Below are positions 1-12,418 of a DNA stretch of 64,000 nucleotides, in pieces. This DNA is from Beroe forskalii (taxonomy: Eukaryota > Ctenophora > Nuda > Beroida > Beroidae). The number at the start of each line of letters is the position of its first letter. The first letter of the stretch is position 1. Under the pieces are notes generated by a model. That model saw only the letters and a program-made list of their open reading frames with translations. It made no database searches and was not told where the DNA came from. The position numbers were made by a program, and so were the translations under genes. Where the stretch lies: assembly GCA_011033025.1 (NCBI GenBank), contig WFMF01000368.1:1-64000 (forward strand), given 5' to 3'.

Positions 1-2280
1 ATAGATTATAACTTTATAATGAACAGCTCTACCACTGCATAGGTAAAGGGAATAATTCCGAATGTTCAGAAAATTGATAAATTCTTCATCCTTCACGATT
101 TAAAGGAAGGAAAAATAAAAATTAAAGGTTTTTTAAAAAGGGTAAAATTTTCCCCCCACGACATCACATGATATGCTACATTTCCCTGTAGGTATAGTGT
201 TCGGTTATCAGCGTCTACTCCACAAGACAGACAACACTAGGTTCGTGACGCGGTGTTACCTAGCAACCTGGCGACACAACTACTACCCTTACACCACATG
301 TACAGCAAACCAGTACGAGAACTGCAACTACGGGGCTACTACAGGTCCGTTACAGGTGTTACTTATTGAAGGGTTTAGTAAAGAGTAAAAATTTCTAACC
401 GGGTTATAACACACGAGGGCCCAAGACCCGAGTGTTGTTATATAAGAACCGAGGCCGAAGGCCAGGTTTTTAATGCAGAGGTTTGCAATTTTTACGATCG
501 TTATAAACTGAATTGTATGCCATGTGCTCTAAAAAGGGGATAATTTCAAACACAAGGAAATGTTTTAATCTATGATATGAAGCTAAAACTGGGTCGACTG
601 TGCGAAATAAATTATTACACACTGTTCTACTGCACCATAATAAATTATTATGACCTACAGTGCGTAATAAATCAAGATTTCGGCACTTCAGTGCGTAATA
701 ATTTATTGCGCACGGTACCCTGGTACCTACAGGGTTTTTGAATACATAGCAGAAACATGCCTGGAAGGTGCATAATACATACTTACATATCATATACATA
801 TTCGCTAATCAACCCAGGTTCTCAGGTTATGGTTAGGGTTGGGGTTGATTCAGGGTGGTTTCGGTTTGTTTCGACCGGTTCCTGTTTGTCGTATCAACGC
901 TAATTATTATTAATATTGATTTGTTTATATGTTCGTTGTTCAACGAGAATCTGACAAAACACGAAGTAATTACCTACCTACCTCTTACTTATCTCAATAT
1001 AACCAATCAATTAATATCAGGACTACAAATAAAGGAGGTGTCAATTGATAGCACCTCTTCTGCTAACAACAGACGGGAGATTCTTTGGTGGTCGAGTGAG
1101 TCTTTTTAAACTTGTCAAAATATATTTCTTTTCTTATTTAACTGGCCCCTACAACACTACTTTATAGTTATTCAATCAAATTTGAGGTCACTCAATGACT
1201 TTTGCACTGATGATGATTTGAAAGTACTTTAAAAAGTCAGCTCGTTGTGGTTATTCGTGTTGTGGAACTTGGCAATTACAGTGTTTTATTACCTAGGGAT
1301 CAAATGCACTTTTAAAATTTGGTCTAGATATAAGGACTGAAAAGTTTTAAGTATATTACTATAAGAAATTAGTAAATAATAGTAGTAAGGAAAATCAATT
1401 CATATATTTTTCCTTAATCTGCTTCTAAATTGTCAATTGACAGTTTGACAAACGTCTGCTATATCTAACAGATCATGGTATTTCAGCGTACAATGAGGAC
1501 GCTAGTAAGGGAATCACAACACGACTACTTTACCAGGATCCAAACCGAGCAGTGTGGCAACTTAACACAGCGTACAGGTTAGACTTCATATGCCTTCACA
1601 CCCCTTCTGCCCCTTCTGTAACTATGCCTTGCCACGCCTGTACCCCTCGCTCCAGGTTCCCGATGAGTTGCCCATCCTTAAACAAAACTTTAAAAACCCT
1701 GAAGGATTTCTTGCTCCAAGGCCACCGTGATTCCCTTGCTTATCCTTCTTGCCCAAAAAACCTGGGCTCCAAATTTTTTTGGGATATAAGAACAATTGAA
1801 ACCTAACAGCTAGGCCCCCCAAAGGCTTTTTCTTAAAGCAATATTCGTGCTTTAGCCAAAACAAAAATCCCCCCAACTACCAGTGAAAACTGTCACCAAA
1901 ACAATATTTAATTTTTTCCTTTTAAAGTAGGTTCTTTCCCCCGGGCCCCCAAAAAATTTTAAATTTTCACTCTAAAAACAAAAGAATAAATTAATTTTTT
2001 TAACCCTCACAAATCTTAAAACCCCAAAATTGTTTAGAAAAAAATTACAAAGAAAACCCGGAAATATCAAATAACTGGCAAAGATAAAATAAAATTTAAA
2101 TTTAATCAAAAAAATTAATTAATTCCTTAAAAGTTTAAATGATATACAAAATATTTACAAAATAAAAAAAATAAATAATACTGTATCAGATTACCATCCT
2201 CTAAAAAAGTAATCTCTTACTTAGTTAAATATATTTACAAATACATTGAAAATGTTGCATAAACTTTTAAAATCAATCAA
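1..2280. other. Gene-poor AT-rich stretch
   Basis: No convincing coding exon was seen on either strand. The open frames are short and lack family signatures or plausible splice context. The stretch around 600-715 holds several related copies of a GTGCGTAATAA-like motif, including a near-palindrome at about 691-713, which suggests the remains of a small inverted-repeat element. The rest is A/T-rich unique-looking sequence with homopolymer runs after about 1800. Confidence 0.5.
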
Positions 2281-3790
2281 ACGATGGTCACAAAATTGAG
2301 ATATCAAAACAGTAAATACTTAGGAATAACAATTGATAATAAACTAAATGGAATGATCATCGAGAATATAGTCAAAAGAGTAAAGGCTCTTTATACAAAA
2401 AGGAGCAATAGGTAACAAATGGGGAATATCTCCCACAACAAATGCTCTGGATACTGGGCAATCCTCATACGATTACTAGTTATGGATCTGTTTGGGCAAT
2501 GAACTAACAAAATCACAAATAGCTAAAATAACTCCTATACAAACTATGGCACAACGCCCGCCGATAACAAAGGTGCAAGCTAGCACTCCTAAAGTGCTCC
2601 CTAAATTTACTCCTTAATATAAGCAATTGAGTTAAAATTAGAAGAAACAGCTTTAAAAAGAGCATTAACTCTCAAGGTGAAAGACACTGGAACATGAATA
2701 ACTATAAAAATGAAAAAATACAAATCAACACAAGAAATAATTGATTGAAATTAAAAATGTGATAAAAATTGATAAAAACCCAATTTCAGACAAAATTAGT
2801 CCTTTCTCAATCTTAAACAAAACATACAAAATCAACATTGAAAACAGGGACAGTATACAAGTGAAGAATGTGAATCAAACCTTCTAATCTTCACAGATGG
2901 GTCAAAAAAATGAAAAAGGCAACACAGGAATCGGTATAACATTCAGTGAAGAAGAAATAAATGAGGTAGCAGAACCACTCCCAACACACACCAGCATTTA
3001 CCAAGCAGAAGCAATTGCCATATGGAAGCTAGCGAAATCATACGAAACAAAACTTAAGTAATTTAAATATCAATTCTACTCAGATTCTAAGCGGTACTTA
3101 AGTTTCTAATGAACAAACATACAAAAATGAATTAATAAAAATGTGCCATAACTCACTTAATGAGCTGGGAGGAAATAACACAGTCAATCTCAACTAGATA
3201 CCTGGCCACGAAGGTCATGAAGGAAATGAAATAGCTGACTACCCGCTAAGAAAGGTTCCCTAAAACAAGTATCAAATCCGCTATATAATAAAGCACCATT
3301 CACAACATTTATTAATATCATAAACAAACACTACCATAGATCAATAGAAAACAGATTTATATATAGTAATATAAGCTGTGAGGCTAAGATACTTACATCT
3401 GGTTTAGTTAAAGCTTATAAATACAGGACAAATAAAATGACAAACAAAATCTTAACACTAAACTATGAGAAAATAAGTACTTTAATTAAAATATTATCCA
3501 ATCATAACAACCTAAACTATCACATGACAAAAACAAAACAGAGTTATAATGAACACTGTGAATACTGTACAGAAGTAATGAAATACGTTGACTACAACTG
3601 GGAAGAGAACTGCCTAGAAACAGCGCATCATATACTGTGTAAATGCTCTTATTTCAGCAATAAAAGAAAAGAAATATTCAACAAATACCAATTTGATAGC
3701 ATTGACGATCTGCAATGTAGTCATCTAATCAACAAAATGATAAAATTTTTCAACAACACCAATATTTTGAAAGAAAGCCACAAATAACAA
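2281..3790 (+). mobile_element. Decayed LINE ORF2: RT end, RNase H, zinc knuckle
   Basis: This is a broken non-LTR retrotransposon read through several frameshifts and stops. Around 2310-2360 the frame gives KYLGITIDNKLN, the conserved C-terminal block of LINE reverse transcriptases. From about 2890 it gives FTDGSK, then an acidic QAEAIAIWKLA block, then FYSDSK near 3075, and a PGHEGHEGNEIAD block near 3200-3240. These match the catalytic Asp-Glu-Asp-Asp layout of RNase H. A Cys/His-rich tail follows at 3437-3787. The order RT-RNase H-zinc knuckle points to the I/LOA/R1-like group rather than CR1. The element is not intact. The clade is inferred from domain order only. Confidence 0.8.
3437..3787 (+). 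pseudogene. C-terminal zinc-knuckle segment of the LINE ORF2
   Basis: A 116-residue open frame that continues the decayed LINE. It contains HNNLNYHM followed by CEYC and then ETAHHILCKC, the pattern seen after RNase H in I-type LINEs, where a Cys-Cys-His-Cys knuckle is thought to bind RNA. Upstream frames are broken, so this is the longest surviving piece of a dead element rather than a gene. Its initial methionine is internal to the ancestral protein. Confidence 0.75.
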
Positions 3791-4365
3791 AAAAGCCTTT
3801 CCCCAACAGAACACTATCTCACAAAACTAACAAACGTAGAAGCACACCTACACAAGGTAATAATAATAAAAGACGACGATACACCAGCTGATTCAAGAAA
3901 ATAATGGAAGGAGAGCAGGAGGGTCCTGACATTTCGATAATCACCACTCAAAATGAAATCCGTACCACTTTTAAATACACTTATGTTACCGAAGGCAACC
4001 CAGCTCACGCCTTCAAAACTACACTTACCTTTATGACTTTTGACCGACCCATGGCAATGTGGACAGAGAGAGTAAATCTATTTTTCTGTGCTTTGGACAG
4101 AGATATAGTTGACTCAAACTGTAGTGTGCAGCAGTAAAGGCGGCTTGTCTGGCCTAACACCGGACCCCCATTGCTCAGTGAAGTTCACCAAGCCAATGTC
4201 ACTGAAATGCTGTTCCCAATAAAGCCAGAGCACCCAGTGGGTACCAGTGGCAACTTGCCGTCGCTATAAGTGGTGTCCCGTGGCCCCAGTGCTGGCAGTG
4301 CCCTTAAGGGTACTGTCCCCCTTACTTCCGAGTTTGGGGAACCTACAATACAATACAATACAATA
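3791..4365 (+). other. Probable LINE 3' region ending in an ATACA-type tail
   Basis: The sequence after the LINE ORF2 remnant includes a 77-residue open frame at 3904-4137 with no family resemblance I recognise. It finishes with tandem ACAAT units at about 4346-4365, the kind of short repeat tail many non-LTR elements carry at their 3' end. That this is the 3' end of the same element is an inference. Confidence 0.4.
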
Positions 4366-4690
4366 CCCCCTCAGCTCTACCCCACATACACCCCTTCTGT
4401 ACCCCTCCTATACCCCCTCTGTACCCCACATATACCCCTTCTATACCCCTCCTATACCCCTCCTATATCCCTTCTGTACCCCTCCTATACCCCTCCTGTA
4501 CCCCTCCTGTACCCCTCCTTTACTCCCTCTGTACCCAGCATATACCCCCTCTGTAACCCCCTATACCCCTCCTATACCCCTCACCTCCTATACTGGATAC
4601 CCCCTCTGTAACCCCCTATACCCCTCTGTAACCCTCCTATACCCCCTCTGTAACCCCCTATACCCCTTCTATTCTCTTCCTATTCTAACA
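4366..4690. repeat. Pyrimidine-rich minisatellite, CCTATACCCCT type
   Basis: Imperfect tandem repeats of about 11-12 bp built on CTATACCCC and CTGTACCCC. Long open frames in more than one frame (for example from 4247 and 4270) follow from the low-complexity composition and are not genes. Confidence 0.9.
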
Positions 4691-5225
4691 CCGCGCATTT
4701 TCACATTTTGTATCCGCCACGCGGTTTTATCTTTTGTCGTGTTGCTCCTAACGTCAAACTACAATGAAAAGGACCATATTTCAGATTTGGTGTAATGGAA
4801 AACGCGCGCCGCTGCGCATTAAAATTTGTCATCATTTTAAACCTCCTAGGATTGCTCGCCAAATATAATTTGCCAATTGCCAAATCGGCAGGTTTTGATT
4901 TTCAATAATTATTTATTGATCTGTAGCATGGGATAATTCTGTCCTAGGCTCTAACAGGGCGTGAAATAAATCCTCCCAAAGATGATTGAGCATTTTTCGG
5001 TAGACGGTAGTTCAATGTTCATAGGTCCTAGAAATTATAAACCTCAAAAAGTTATCTAATAAATTCCTTGGGCAGTCCTGATTTTAACCTACAACTTTAA
5101 ATGACGATATCCTGGCTTCCTTTTGAGATCAAAGAAGCTCAACAACCACTCTAAAATTTGAGCACATTGAGTGGATGGAAGTCGGAAGACGCCGTTGATA
5201 ATAAACAACTAAAAGAGTAAAAGCA
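4691..5225. other. Unassigned intergenic sequence
   Basis: No gene, RNA or clear repeat structure was recognised here. The open frames are short and unsupported. Confidence 0.4.
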
Positions 5226-5600
5226 GGAACCTCCCGAATCCACCTGAACCCATCAAACCCACCCCGAACTCACCAGATTTAGCCTCAAAACCATTCGAAG
5301 TTCCGAACCATCCCGAAATCACCTATACCCACCCGAAACAAACCTGAACCCACCTGAAACTTTGTTTTAATCAAATATGAAAATTGCCCGAATGCTCGAA
5401 CCCGAGTTATAGTCCCGACCCAAAACGAGCACAAACTTTTTACTTTACTCAAATGTGGAACCCCCCGAAACCCCCCAAAATTCAGTGTTTGACTGGATTT
5501 AGGATTAGCGTTGGGCTGGCCCCATCCCCAACCCAAATCTCTCTCCTGACCCTAACCAAAACCCTTACCTTACCCAAAGCCTTGACTCGTATCCTGAAGT
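5226..5600. repeat. Degenerate CCCGAACCCACC minisatellite
   Basis: Imperfect repeats of a CCCGAACCCACC-like unit. A related array lies at about 21340-21600 in the opposite orientation, reading GGTGGGTTCGGG, so the same low-copy minisatellite family occurs at two places in the window. The derived open frames are repetitive and not considered coding. Confidence 0.7.
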
Positions 5601-6060
5601 TGAGTTACTTGAATTAGTAGTGTCTGTAGCCAATCAAATTAGGCGTCTGTCGGATACAAACATTAAGTAATAGGGAAACAAAATTTTTAGGGAAACAAAA
5701 TTTATTTTTTATCAACATTTTCAATACATAACAAAAATCAAATCAAATCAATTCCTTTCCTTATCCCAATAAATCACCCATTTTTAAACATGGCCCAGGT
5801 GTGCCGACCTCCCAGGCGCAGCGCACCACGCCGCGCGCCCGGCTGATGATGCCCTCCCGCGGTGCGCGGCATCCTGCAGGCACTTTTGACGCAGCAATGC
5901 AACGCACGCCGAAAAGAGCACCAACCCAGGCGCGCAGCGGAAGACACCGCACCCCGAAATTAAAAGCCGAGACAACAGGGTAACACTACTCAAAAATTTT
6001 ATAAATTTACATTTTGAGCTTTGGTTTAAGTTCAACACGAGGTATCAATGACACTTCGAG
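5601..6060. other. Intergenic stretch with a small GC-rich, CpG-rich patch
   Basis: About 5800-5960 is markedly richer in G, C and CpG than its surroundings. All three short frames over it are open, on both strands, which is a composition effect. No splice structure or family signature was found, so it could be an unmethylated patch or a repeat fragment. Confidence 0.35.
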
Positions 6061-6068
6061 TGACAAAC

Positions 6069-7140
6069 CGGTACGGGTGACAAAACGGTACGGGTGACAA
6101 ACCGGTACGGGTAAAAAATCGGTACGGGTGACAAACCGGTACGGGTGACAAACCGGTACGGGTGACAAACCAGTACGGGTGACAAACCAGTACGGACGAC
6201 ATTCCAGTACGGACGACAAACCAGTACGAGTGAGAAACCGGTACGGGTGACAAACCAGTACGGGTGACAAACCGGTACGGGTGACAAACCAGTACGGGTG
6301 ACAAACCGGTACGGGTGACAAACCGGTACGGGTGACAAACCGGTACGGGTGACAAACCAGTACGGGTGACAAACCAGTACGGGTAACAAACCGGTACGGG
6401 TGACAAACCGGTACGGGTGACAAACCAGTACGGGTGACAAACCAGTACGGGTGACAAACCAATACGGGTGACAAACCGGTACGGGTGACAAACCGGTACG
6501 GGTGACAAATCGGTATGGGTGACAAACCAGTACGGTCGACAAACCAGTACGGTCGACAAACCAGTACGGGTGAGAAACCAGTACGGGTGACAAAACGGTA
6601 CGGGTGACAAACCGGTACGGGTAAAAAATCGGTACGGGTGACAAACCGGTACGGGTGACAAACCAGTACGGACGACAAACCAGTACGGACGACAAACCAG
6701 TACGGACGACAAACCAGTACGGGTGAGAAACCAGTACGGGTGACAAACCGGTACGGGTGACAAACCGGTACGGGTGACAAACCAGTACGGACGACAAACC
6801 AGTACGGGTGACAAACCGGTACGGGTGACAAACCAGTACGGGTGACAAACCGGTACGGGTAAAAAATCGGTACGGGTGACAAACCGGTACGGGTGACAAA
6901 CCAGTACGGGTGACAAACCAGTACGGACGACAAACCAGTACGGACGACAAACCAGTACGGGTGACAAACCAGTACGGGTGACAAACCAGTACGGACGACA
7001 AACCAGTACGGGTGACAAACCAGTACGGACGACAAACCAGTTCGGGTGACAGACCGGTACGGGTGACAAACCAGTACGGGTGACAAACCAGTACGGGTGA
7101 CAACCGGTACGGGTAAAAAATCGGTACGGGTGACAAACCG
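6069..7140. repeat. 17-bp minisatellite, about 60 units
   Basis: A nearly uninterrupted tandem array of the unit GGTACGGGTGACAAACC, with common variants (AGTACGG, GGACGAC, GGTAAAAAATC). Because 17 is not a multiple of 3 and the unit has no stop on the minus strand in any phase, all three minus frames stay open for more than 360 codons and encode the same cyclic 17-residue repeat. A variant block containing GGGTAAAAAATCGG recurs near 6110, 6630, 6865 and 7115, which hints at a higher-order repeat. I regard it as non-coding. Confidence 0.95.
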
Positions 7141-8183
7141 GCGTCTTACTATGTGGTTGATTGTGTGCAAGCCACACTATTTTATTAGTATTGTTATCAA
7201 CGAACAACAGTACCTACAGAAGTACTCTGATCAGCCATAAGGGTACTATAGCGTTAGCCCGCGAAGATTCGCGGAAGCACCTGATACCTGTGTTGTTCAC
7301 AGGTTGTTCACGGGTTGTCCGACCTTTTCAGGGCTCTAGTCCGAGTCCTGTCTTGATTTAGCGTATAAAAAACAAAACACCTGTGGATCATCTTGTATCC
7401 AGCAGCTAATAGCTTGTAATTCAATAACATAACTATGATTCAATTTGCTTTAGTTCATCATCGTGTCTTACTCTCTTGCGCCCCGTTCAATCGAAATGAG
7501 ATTTCTCTTGTACTAAGTTTCTCTTGTACTAAGTTTCTTTTGTACTAAGATTATTGTTTAGGTGTACTCGTCTAGGTGTACTTAGGATGCTACAGTAATG
7601 TCGAACAGTTGTAATGATACGCATGGTGGTGTGTTTATTCTCCCTTTTAATTAAACCTTGGTAATGCTTGCACTACAAGTGTCGCCTTCAACCACTTACA
7701 GTTATACTCCCTCTAACAAATGTTAATTTACCCACGTTGCCTTAGCTCTTTAGGACCATTCATGCTTGCCCATGTTTTAGCATATTTTATAATGATACGA
7801 GTCTGTTAATATAGCCTTTCCTTTTTACTTCGTGGTTAATATGTGTTAAAAATCTAAACACATTTCAACTCTGAGGCATTATACTACAGCTGCGAATTGG
7901 CTTACAGCGCTCTATGGCTCGTCCAATCAGAGGTTGGGAATATTCAAAGACTGCGTACTGATTGGTCAAATCACAGGATGGGTAAACACTATAAGTCGGA
8001 GGTGTGTGAATTAAAAGCTTTTAAGAGTTGGTACCTCACTGATCTGCACGTGAGCTCAGTTAGAAAACACAGCGTATTACCCTGACTTTACTTTTGACAT
8101 TACCTACCATCTAACCATTATAACGTGATTAATAATGAGCATTTTTATTACTTTAGCCCATTTTGCTCTCCTTATAAGCTTAT
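7141..8183. other. Unassigned intergenic sequence
   Basis: No gene recognised. Short direct repeats of a CTAAGTTTCT type occur near 7510-7550. Otherwise it appears to be unique, AT-rich sequence. Confidence 0.4.
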
Positions 8184-9489
8184 AAGGGGTTATTCATAAA
8201 AGTAATCCGGTGAGTATATACTCAATTTCTAAGCCAAAATCCGGTTTTCTTATTCATAAAACAGGCAATCCGTGAGTCTGAGACAGCAGTGAGTCTAGAC
8301 TCGTGAGTTTTGACTTACAATCAATTTTGGCTTTATTTTTCGGATCAGTGGCTCACAGTTCTGGATTACTGGCTTAGAATCATGGATCACCGGCTCAAAA
8401 CTTTGGATCACTGGATCTTAAGGGGTTATTCATAAAAGTAATCCGGTGAGTATATACTCAATTTCTATGCCAAAATCCGGTTTTCTTATTCATAAAACAG
8501 GTAATCCGTGAGTCTGAGACGGCAGTGAGTCTAGACTCGTGAGTTTTGACTTACAATCAATTTTGGCTTTATTTTTCGGATCAGTGGCTCACAGTTCTGG
8601 ATTACTGGCTTAGAATCATGGATCACCGGCTCAAAACTTTGGATCACTGGATCTGAGTCTCGGATTTCTGACTTATGAGTCTCGGATCATCGGATAACAC
8701 TGGATTACGAGCGGCTCAGACTCAAAACGGAGTTATTTATAAAGTGAGCATATTCTCAAAATTCTGAGCCGACCGGTAGTGCCAGGATTTTTGGATTACT
8801 CATGGATTACTGACGCAAATTATACGAAAAATAGCAGAAAATGGTTTCATGAATCTCAAGTACCGTAAGATAATCGATGCAATGGTAAATTTAGCGTTCA
8901 GGCAGAAAAATCTATTCATTAAACAGTTGAAATTCGTGTTTCACAAAGACATAAAACACAATTTATGCACATTTCATCTATATTATTGTCCTAACGGCAA
9001 CGCTTCAAACACTCAAATAGTACTACACACTATAAAGATTCTGGAAGTACAATCAAAACGCATAGTGAAATATGGTGACAGTGCAATGAAACACCCAACC
9101 GTATATAAATTCCTTATCTCTGTTTGTTAACTCCACCGTATGTATTCGATCATAGACTTGTGTGACTCAACGAATCTTCATTGAAGGTCAGTGGTCACGT
9201 GCGCGCGTCACGTGACTGCGCTGAACCAATAGCAGAGAAGGAGATAATTGAACTTTCCATCACGTTCGTTTCAATCACGATTGTTTACGCACATTTTATC
9301 TACGGTATATACGGTAACACAAGGTAAAATAGAGATAAGGAACACTATGGTATATAAGTGGTGCCACTCAGACGGGGTTGATTACTCCATCCGTGTGTTA
9401 CCATGTTTGTGTCCTGGTTTATTTCTGATTAAGTGATCGAAATGGCAGTTTTCATAGTATGTGATTTGAGCTCTTGAGTCAGTTGTTTA

Positions 9490-9654
9490 GGGATCGTTTG
9501 ACATATTACGTAATCACTTAGGGGGAGGGAGGGGGTTTCGGAATGATTACGTTACATGTTAATGTAACAAATACAACTACTGTTAACTTGATTACGAGGG
9601 GGAGGGGGGATTAAAATCGGTCAAAAATTGATTACGTAATATGTGAACGATCCC
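9490..9654. mobile_element. 165-bp MITE, TTA target duplication (PIF/Harbinger-like)
   Basis: Copy A carries this segment where copy B reads straight through, so the empty site is present in the same window (about 11690-11710). The insertion begins GGGATCGTTTGACATATTAC and ends with the matching inverted sequence; the terminal repeats are about 26-27 bp with one mismatch and one indel. It is flanked by TTA at 9487-9489 and 9655-9657, whereas copy B has a single TTA. A 3-bp TTA duplication with a GGG-starting terminus is typical of PIF/Harbinger MITEs; the superfamily is an inference. Confidence 0.85.
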
Positions 9655-9822
9655 TTATCAAATGCTTGGTAGTAGCGTGCTTTCTTTTGTTTTCGACAGT
9701 ATCAAACTTTCATAGACATTTGAGTCCAGAATACCCGTGCAACTTAATCGTCGAAGTGATCTATGTTTGCTCCATCCGTGCTATTTAGACCTCAACTTTT
9801 ACATTTGATCGTCGTTCTTTTG

Positions 9823-10265
9823 CAATTACCTTACGAGACATATTTAAAAGGTACGAAATTTGGGGATTTTTCGAAGAAATCCCCATATTTTCGTACCCCC
9901 AAAATTTCGATCCCCAAAATTATTTCCCCCAAATTAGTTAATTGCGGGTATATCAGTGCAGAAGAGTTCAAAACATCTAAAATGCAGTTATTCCAAATAA
10001 AACCTTCTACACTCGACTCGATAAAAGGGATCTTGTACTGGAAATTCTACTACATTGATCACCTCAGTGATATTGACCTTTCTGAAGTTCGGATTTATTC
10101 CCAACAGTTACCTTATTTTTTCGAATTTGAAAAAAAGGCGAGAATCCTCTAATTTAATTCGGGGTACGAAATTTGGGGATTTTTGAGAAAAATCCCCACA
10201 TTTTCGAACCCCCAAAATTTCGATCCCCGGAATTATTGTCCCATGTTATTTTGTCTTGTAAGGTA
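9823..10265. mobile_element. Second nested insertion in copy A with TIRs and paired hairpins
   Basis: Absent from copy B at the equivalent point (about 11875). The ends form an imperfect 18-bp inverted repeat: CAATTACCTTACGAGACA on the left, and TGTCTTGTAAGGTATTTG on the right. Inside, a block starting GGTACGAAATTTGGGGATTT occurs twice as a direct repeat (about 9859-9935 and 10163-10238), and each copy folds on itself. An open frame between and across them (9763-10152, 129 codons) has no recognised family. Superfamily unknown. Confidence 0.65.
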
Positions 10266-10804
10266 TTTGTTGGATTTACTTTTACACGATGATGATGTCA
10301 CATTTTAGTATTTTAGCTTTTACGAAATAATGATAGGTAATATAAGACTTGTCAATTTACCCGATTCGATCATGCATTATCCAGCAGGCTTATTAGTTTA
10401 TTGTTACTTTTAGTGAGCCAACACTGAGCCGTACCGCCGAATGATCCAAAAAATTGAGTTCCAGCTTCGCAGACTTAAAAAAGAAGCCAAAATGTGCAAT
10501 CCACTGAGTCGAGACTCAAAATCCCGTGATCCGAAACTCAATGCGCGGCAAGCCAAGACTCAATGCGCGGCAAGCCGGGACTCATAATCCAGTAATCCGG
10601 TACTTAAGCCGGTGATCCAAAGGACTGAGCCAATGAGCCATTATTATGAGTCAATGATCCGAGACTCGCTGAAATCCAAGCCATGAGCCAGAGACTCACG
10701 GCTTGGATCGTGTTTATGAATACAAAATTTTTGACTCAATTTTTTGAGTCTCGGATTTGAGTCTCTGGCTTAAGTCTCAGTCTCATTCTTATGAATAACC
10801 CCTT

Positions 10805-12418
10805 TAGTCTCGGATTTCTCACTTATGAGTCTCGGATCATCGGATGACACTGGATTACGAGCGGCTCAGACTCAAAACAGAGTTATTCATAAAGTGAGCA
10901 TATTCTCAAAATTCTGAGTCGACGGGTAGTGCCAGGATTTTTTGGATTACTCATGGATTACTGATGCAAATTAACGTAAAAATAGCAGAAAACGGTTTCA
11001 TAAATCTCAAGTACCGTAAGATAATCGATGAAATGGTAAATTTAGCGTTCAGGCAGAAAAATCTATTCATTAAACAGTTGAAATTCGTGTTTCACAAAGA
11101 CATAAAACACAATTTATGCACATTTCATCGATTTATTATTGTCCTAGAACGGCAACGCTTCAAACACTCAAATAGTAATACACACTATGAAGAGTCTGGA
11201 AATACAATCAAAACGCATAGTGAAATATGGTGACAGCGCAATGAAACACCCAACCGTATATAGATTCCTTATCTCTGTTTGTTAACTCCACCGTATGTAT
11301 TCGATCATAGACTTGTGTCTTGTGTGCCTCAACGAATTTTCATTGAAGGTCAGTGGTCATGTGCGCGCGTCACGTGACTGCGCTGAACCAATAGCAGCGA
11401 AGGAGATAATTGAAACAAGTAACCGTTTCCACTTTCCAGTTTCCATCACGTTCGTTTCAATCACGATTGTTTTCGCACATTTTATCTACGGTATATAAAC
11501 GGTATATACGGTAACACAAGGTAAAATAGAGATAAGGAACACTATGATATATAAGTGGTGGCGTGGTGCCACTCAGACGGGGTTGATTACTCCATCCGTG
11601 TGTTACCATGTTTGTTTTGTGTCCTGGTTTATTTCTGATTAAGCGATCGAAATGGCAGTTTTCATAGTAATGTGATTTGAGCTCTTGTGTCATTTGTTTA
11701 TCAAATGCTTGGTAGTTGCGTGCTTTCTTTTTGTTTTCGACAGTATCAAATTTTCATAGACATTTGAGTCCAGAATAGCCGTGCAACTTAATCGTCGAAG
11801 TGATCTTAGTTTGCTCCATCCGTGCTATTTAGACCTCAACTTTTACATTTGATCGTCGTTCTTTTGAATTTATTTGTCGGATTTACTTTTACACGATGAT
11901 GATGTCACATTTTAGTATTTTAGTTTTTACGAAATTATGATACTGATAGGTGATATAAGACTTGTCAATTTACCCGTTTCGATCATGCAGTTATCCAGCA
12001 GGCTTATTAGTTTATTGTTACTTTTAGTGAGCCGACACTGAGCCGTACCGCCGAATGATCCAAAAAATTGAGTTTCAGCTTCGCAGACTTAAAAAAGAAG
12101 CCAAAATGTGCAATCCACTGAGTCAAGACTCAAAATCCCGTGATCCGAAACTCAATGCGCGGCAAGCCAAGACTCAATGCGCGGCAAGCCGAAACTCAAA
12201 ATCCAGTAATCCGGTACTTAAGCCGGTGATCCAAAGGACTGAGCCAATGAGCCATTATTATGAGCCAATGATCCGAGACTCGCTGTAATCCAAGCCATGA
12301 GTCAGAGACTCATGGCTTGGATTGTGTTTATGAATACAAAATTTTTGACTTACTTTTTTGAGTCTCGGATTTGAGTCTTTGGCTTAAGTCTCAGACTCAT
12401 TCTTATGAATAACCCCTT
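10805..12418. mobile_element. TIR transposon copy B, left end missing
   Basis: Closely repeats the body of copy A from its GTCTCGGATTTCT block to the right inverted repeat, which ends at 12418 with TTATGAATAACCCCTT. It starts directly after the right end of copy A and has no left terminal repeat, so the pair most likely arose by tandem duplication of an element body rather than by two insertions. It lacks both insertions found in copy A, so those came later or were lost here. Confidence 0.8.

Larger units (their letters stand above)
8184..10804. mobile_element. TIR transposon copy A with duplicated left end
   Basis: The ends are matching inverted repeats: AAGGGGTTATTCATAA at 8184-8199 and its reverse complement at 10789-10804. 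The left end is present twice in tandem, starting at 8184 and at about 8420, a 236-bp duplication. Subterminal regions are dense in short motifs such as GAGTCTCGGAT, GGATCA and GGCTCA in both orientations, as seen where a transposase binds repeatedly. The body is repeated in copy B (10805-12418). A 93-codon frame at 8849-9130 is frameshifted in copy B and is probably not coding. No transposase was recognised, so this is a non-autonomous element of unknown superfamily. Confidence 0.8.

Noticed and set aside
4247-4795. 182-codon Pro/Tyr/Leu ORF
   Set aside because: Low-complexity translation of the CTATACCCC minisatellite, open in two frames.
6007-7207. Three overlapping minus-strand ORFs of 363-391 codons
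   Set aside because: They are the same 17-bp minisatellite read in three frames; there is no start context, domain or splice structure.
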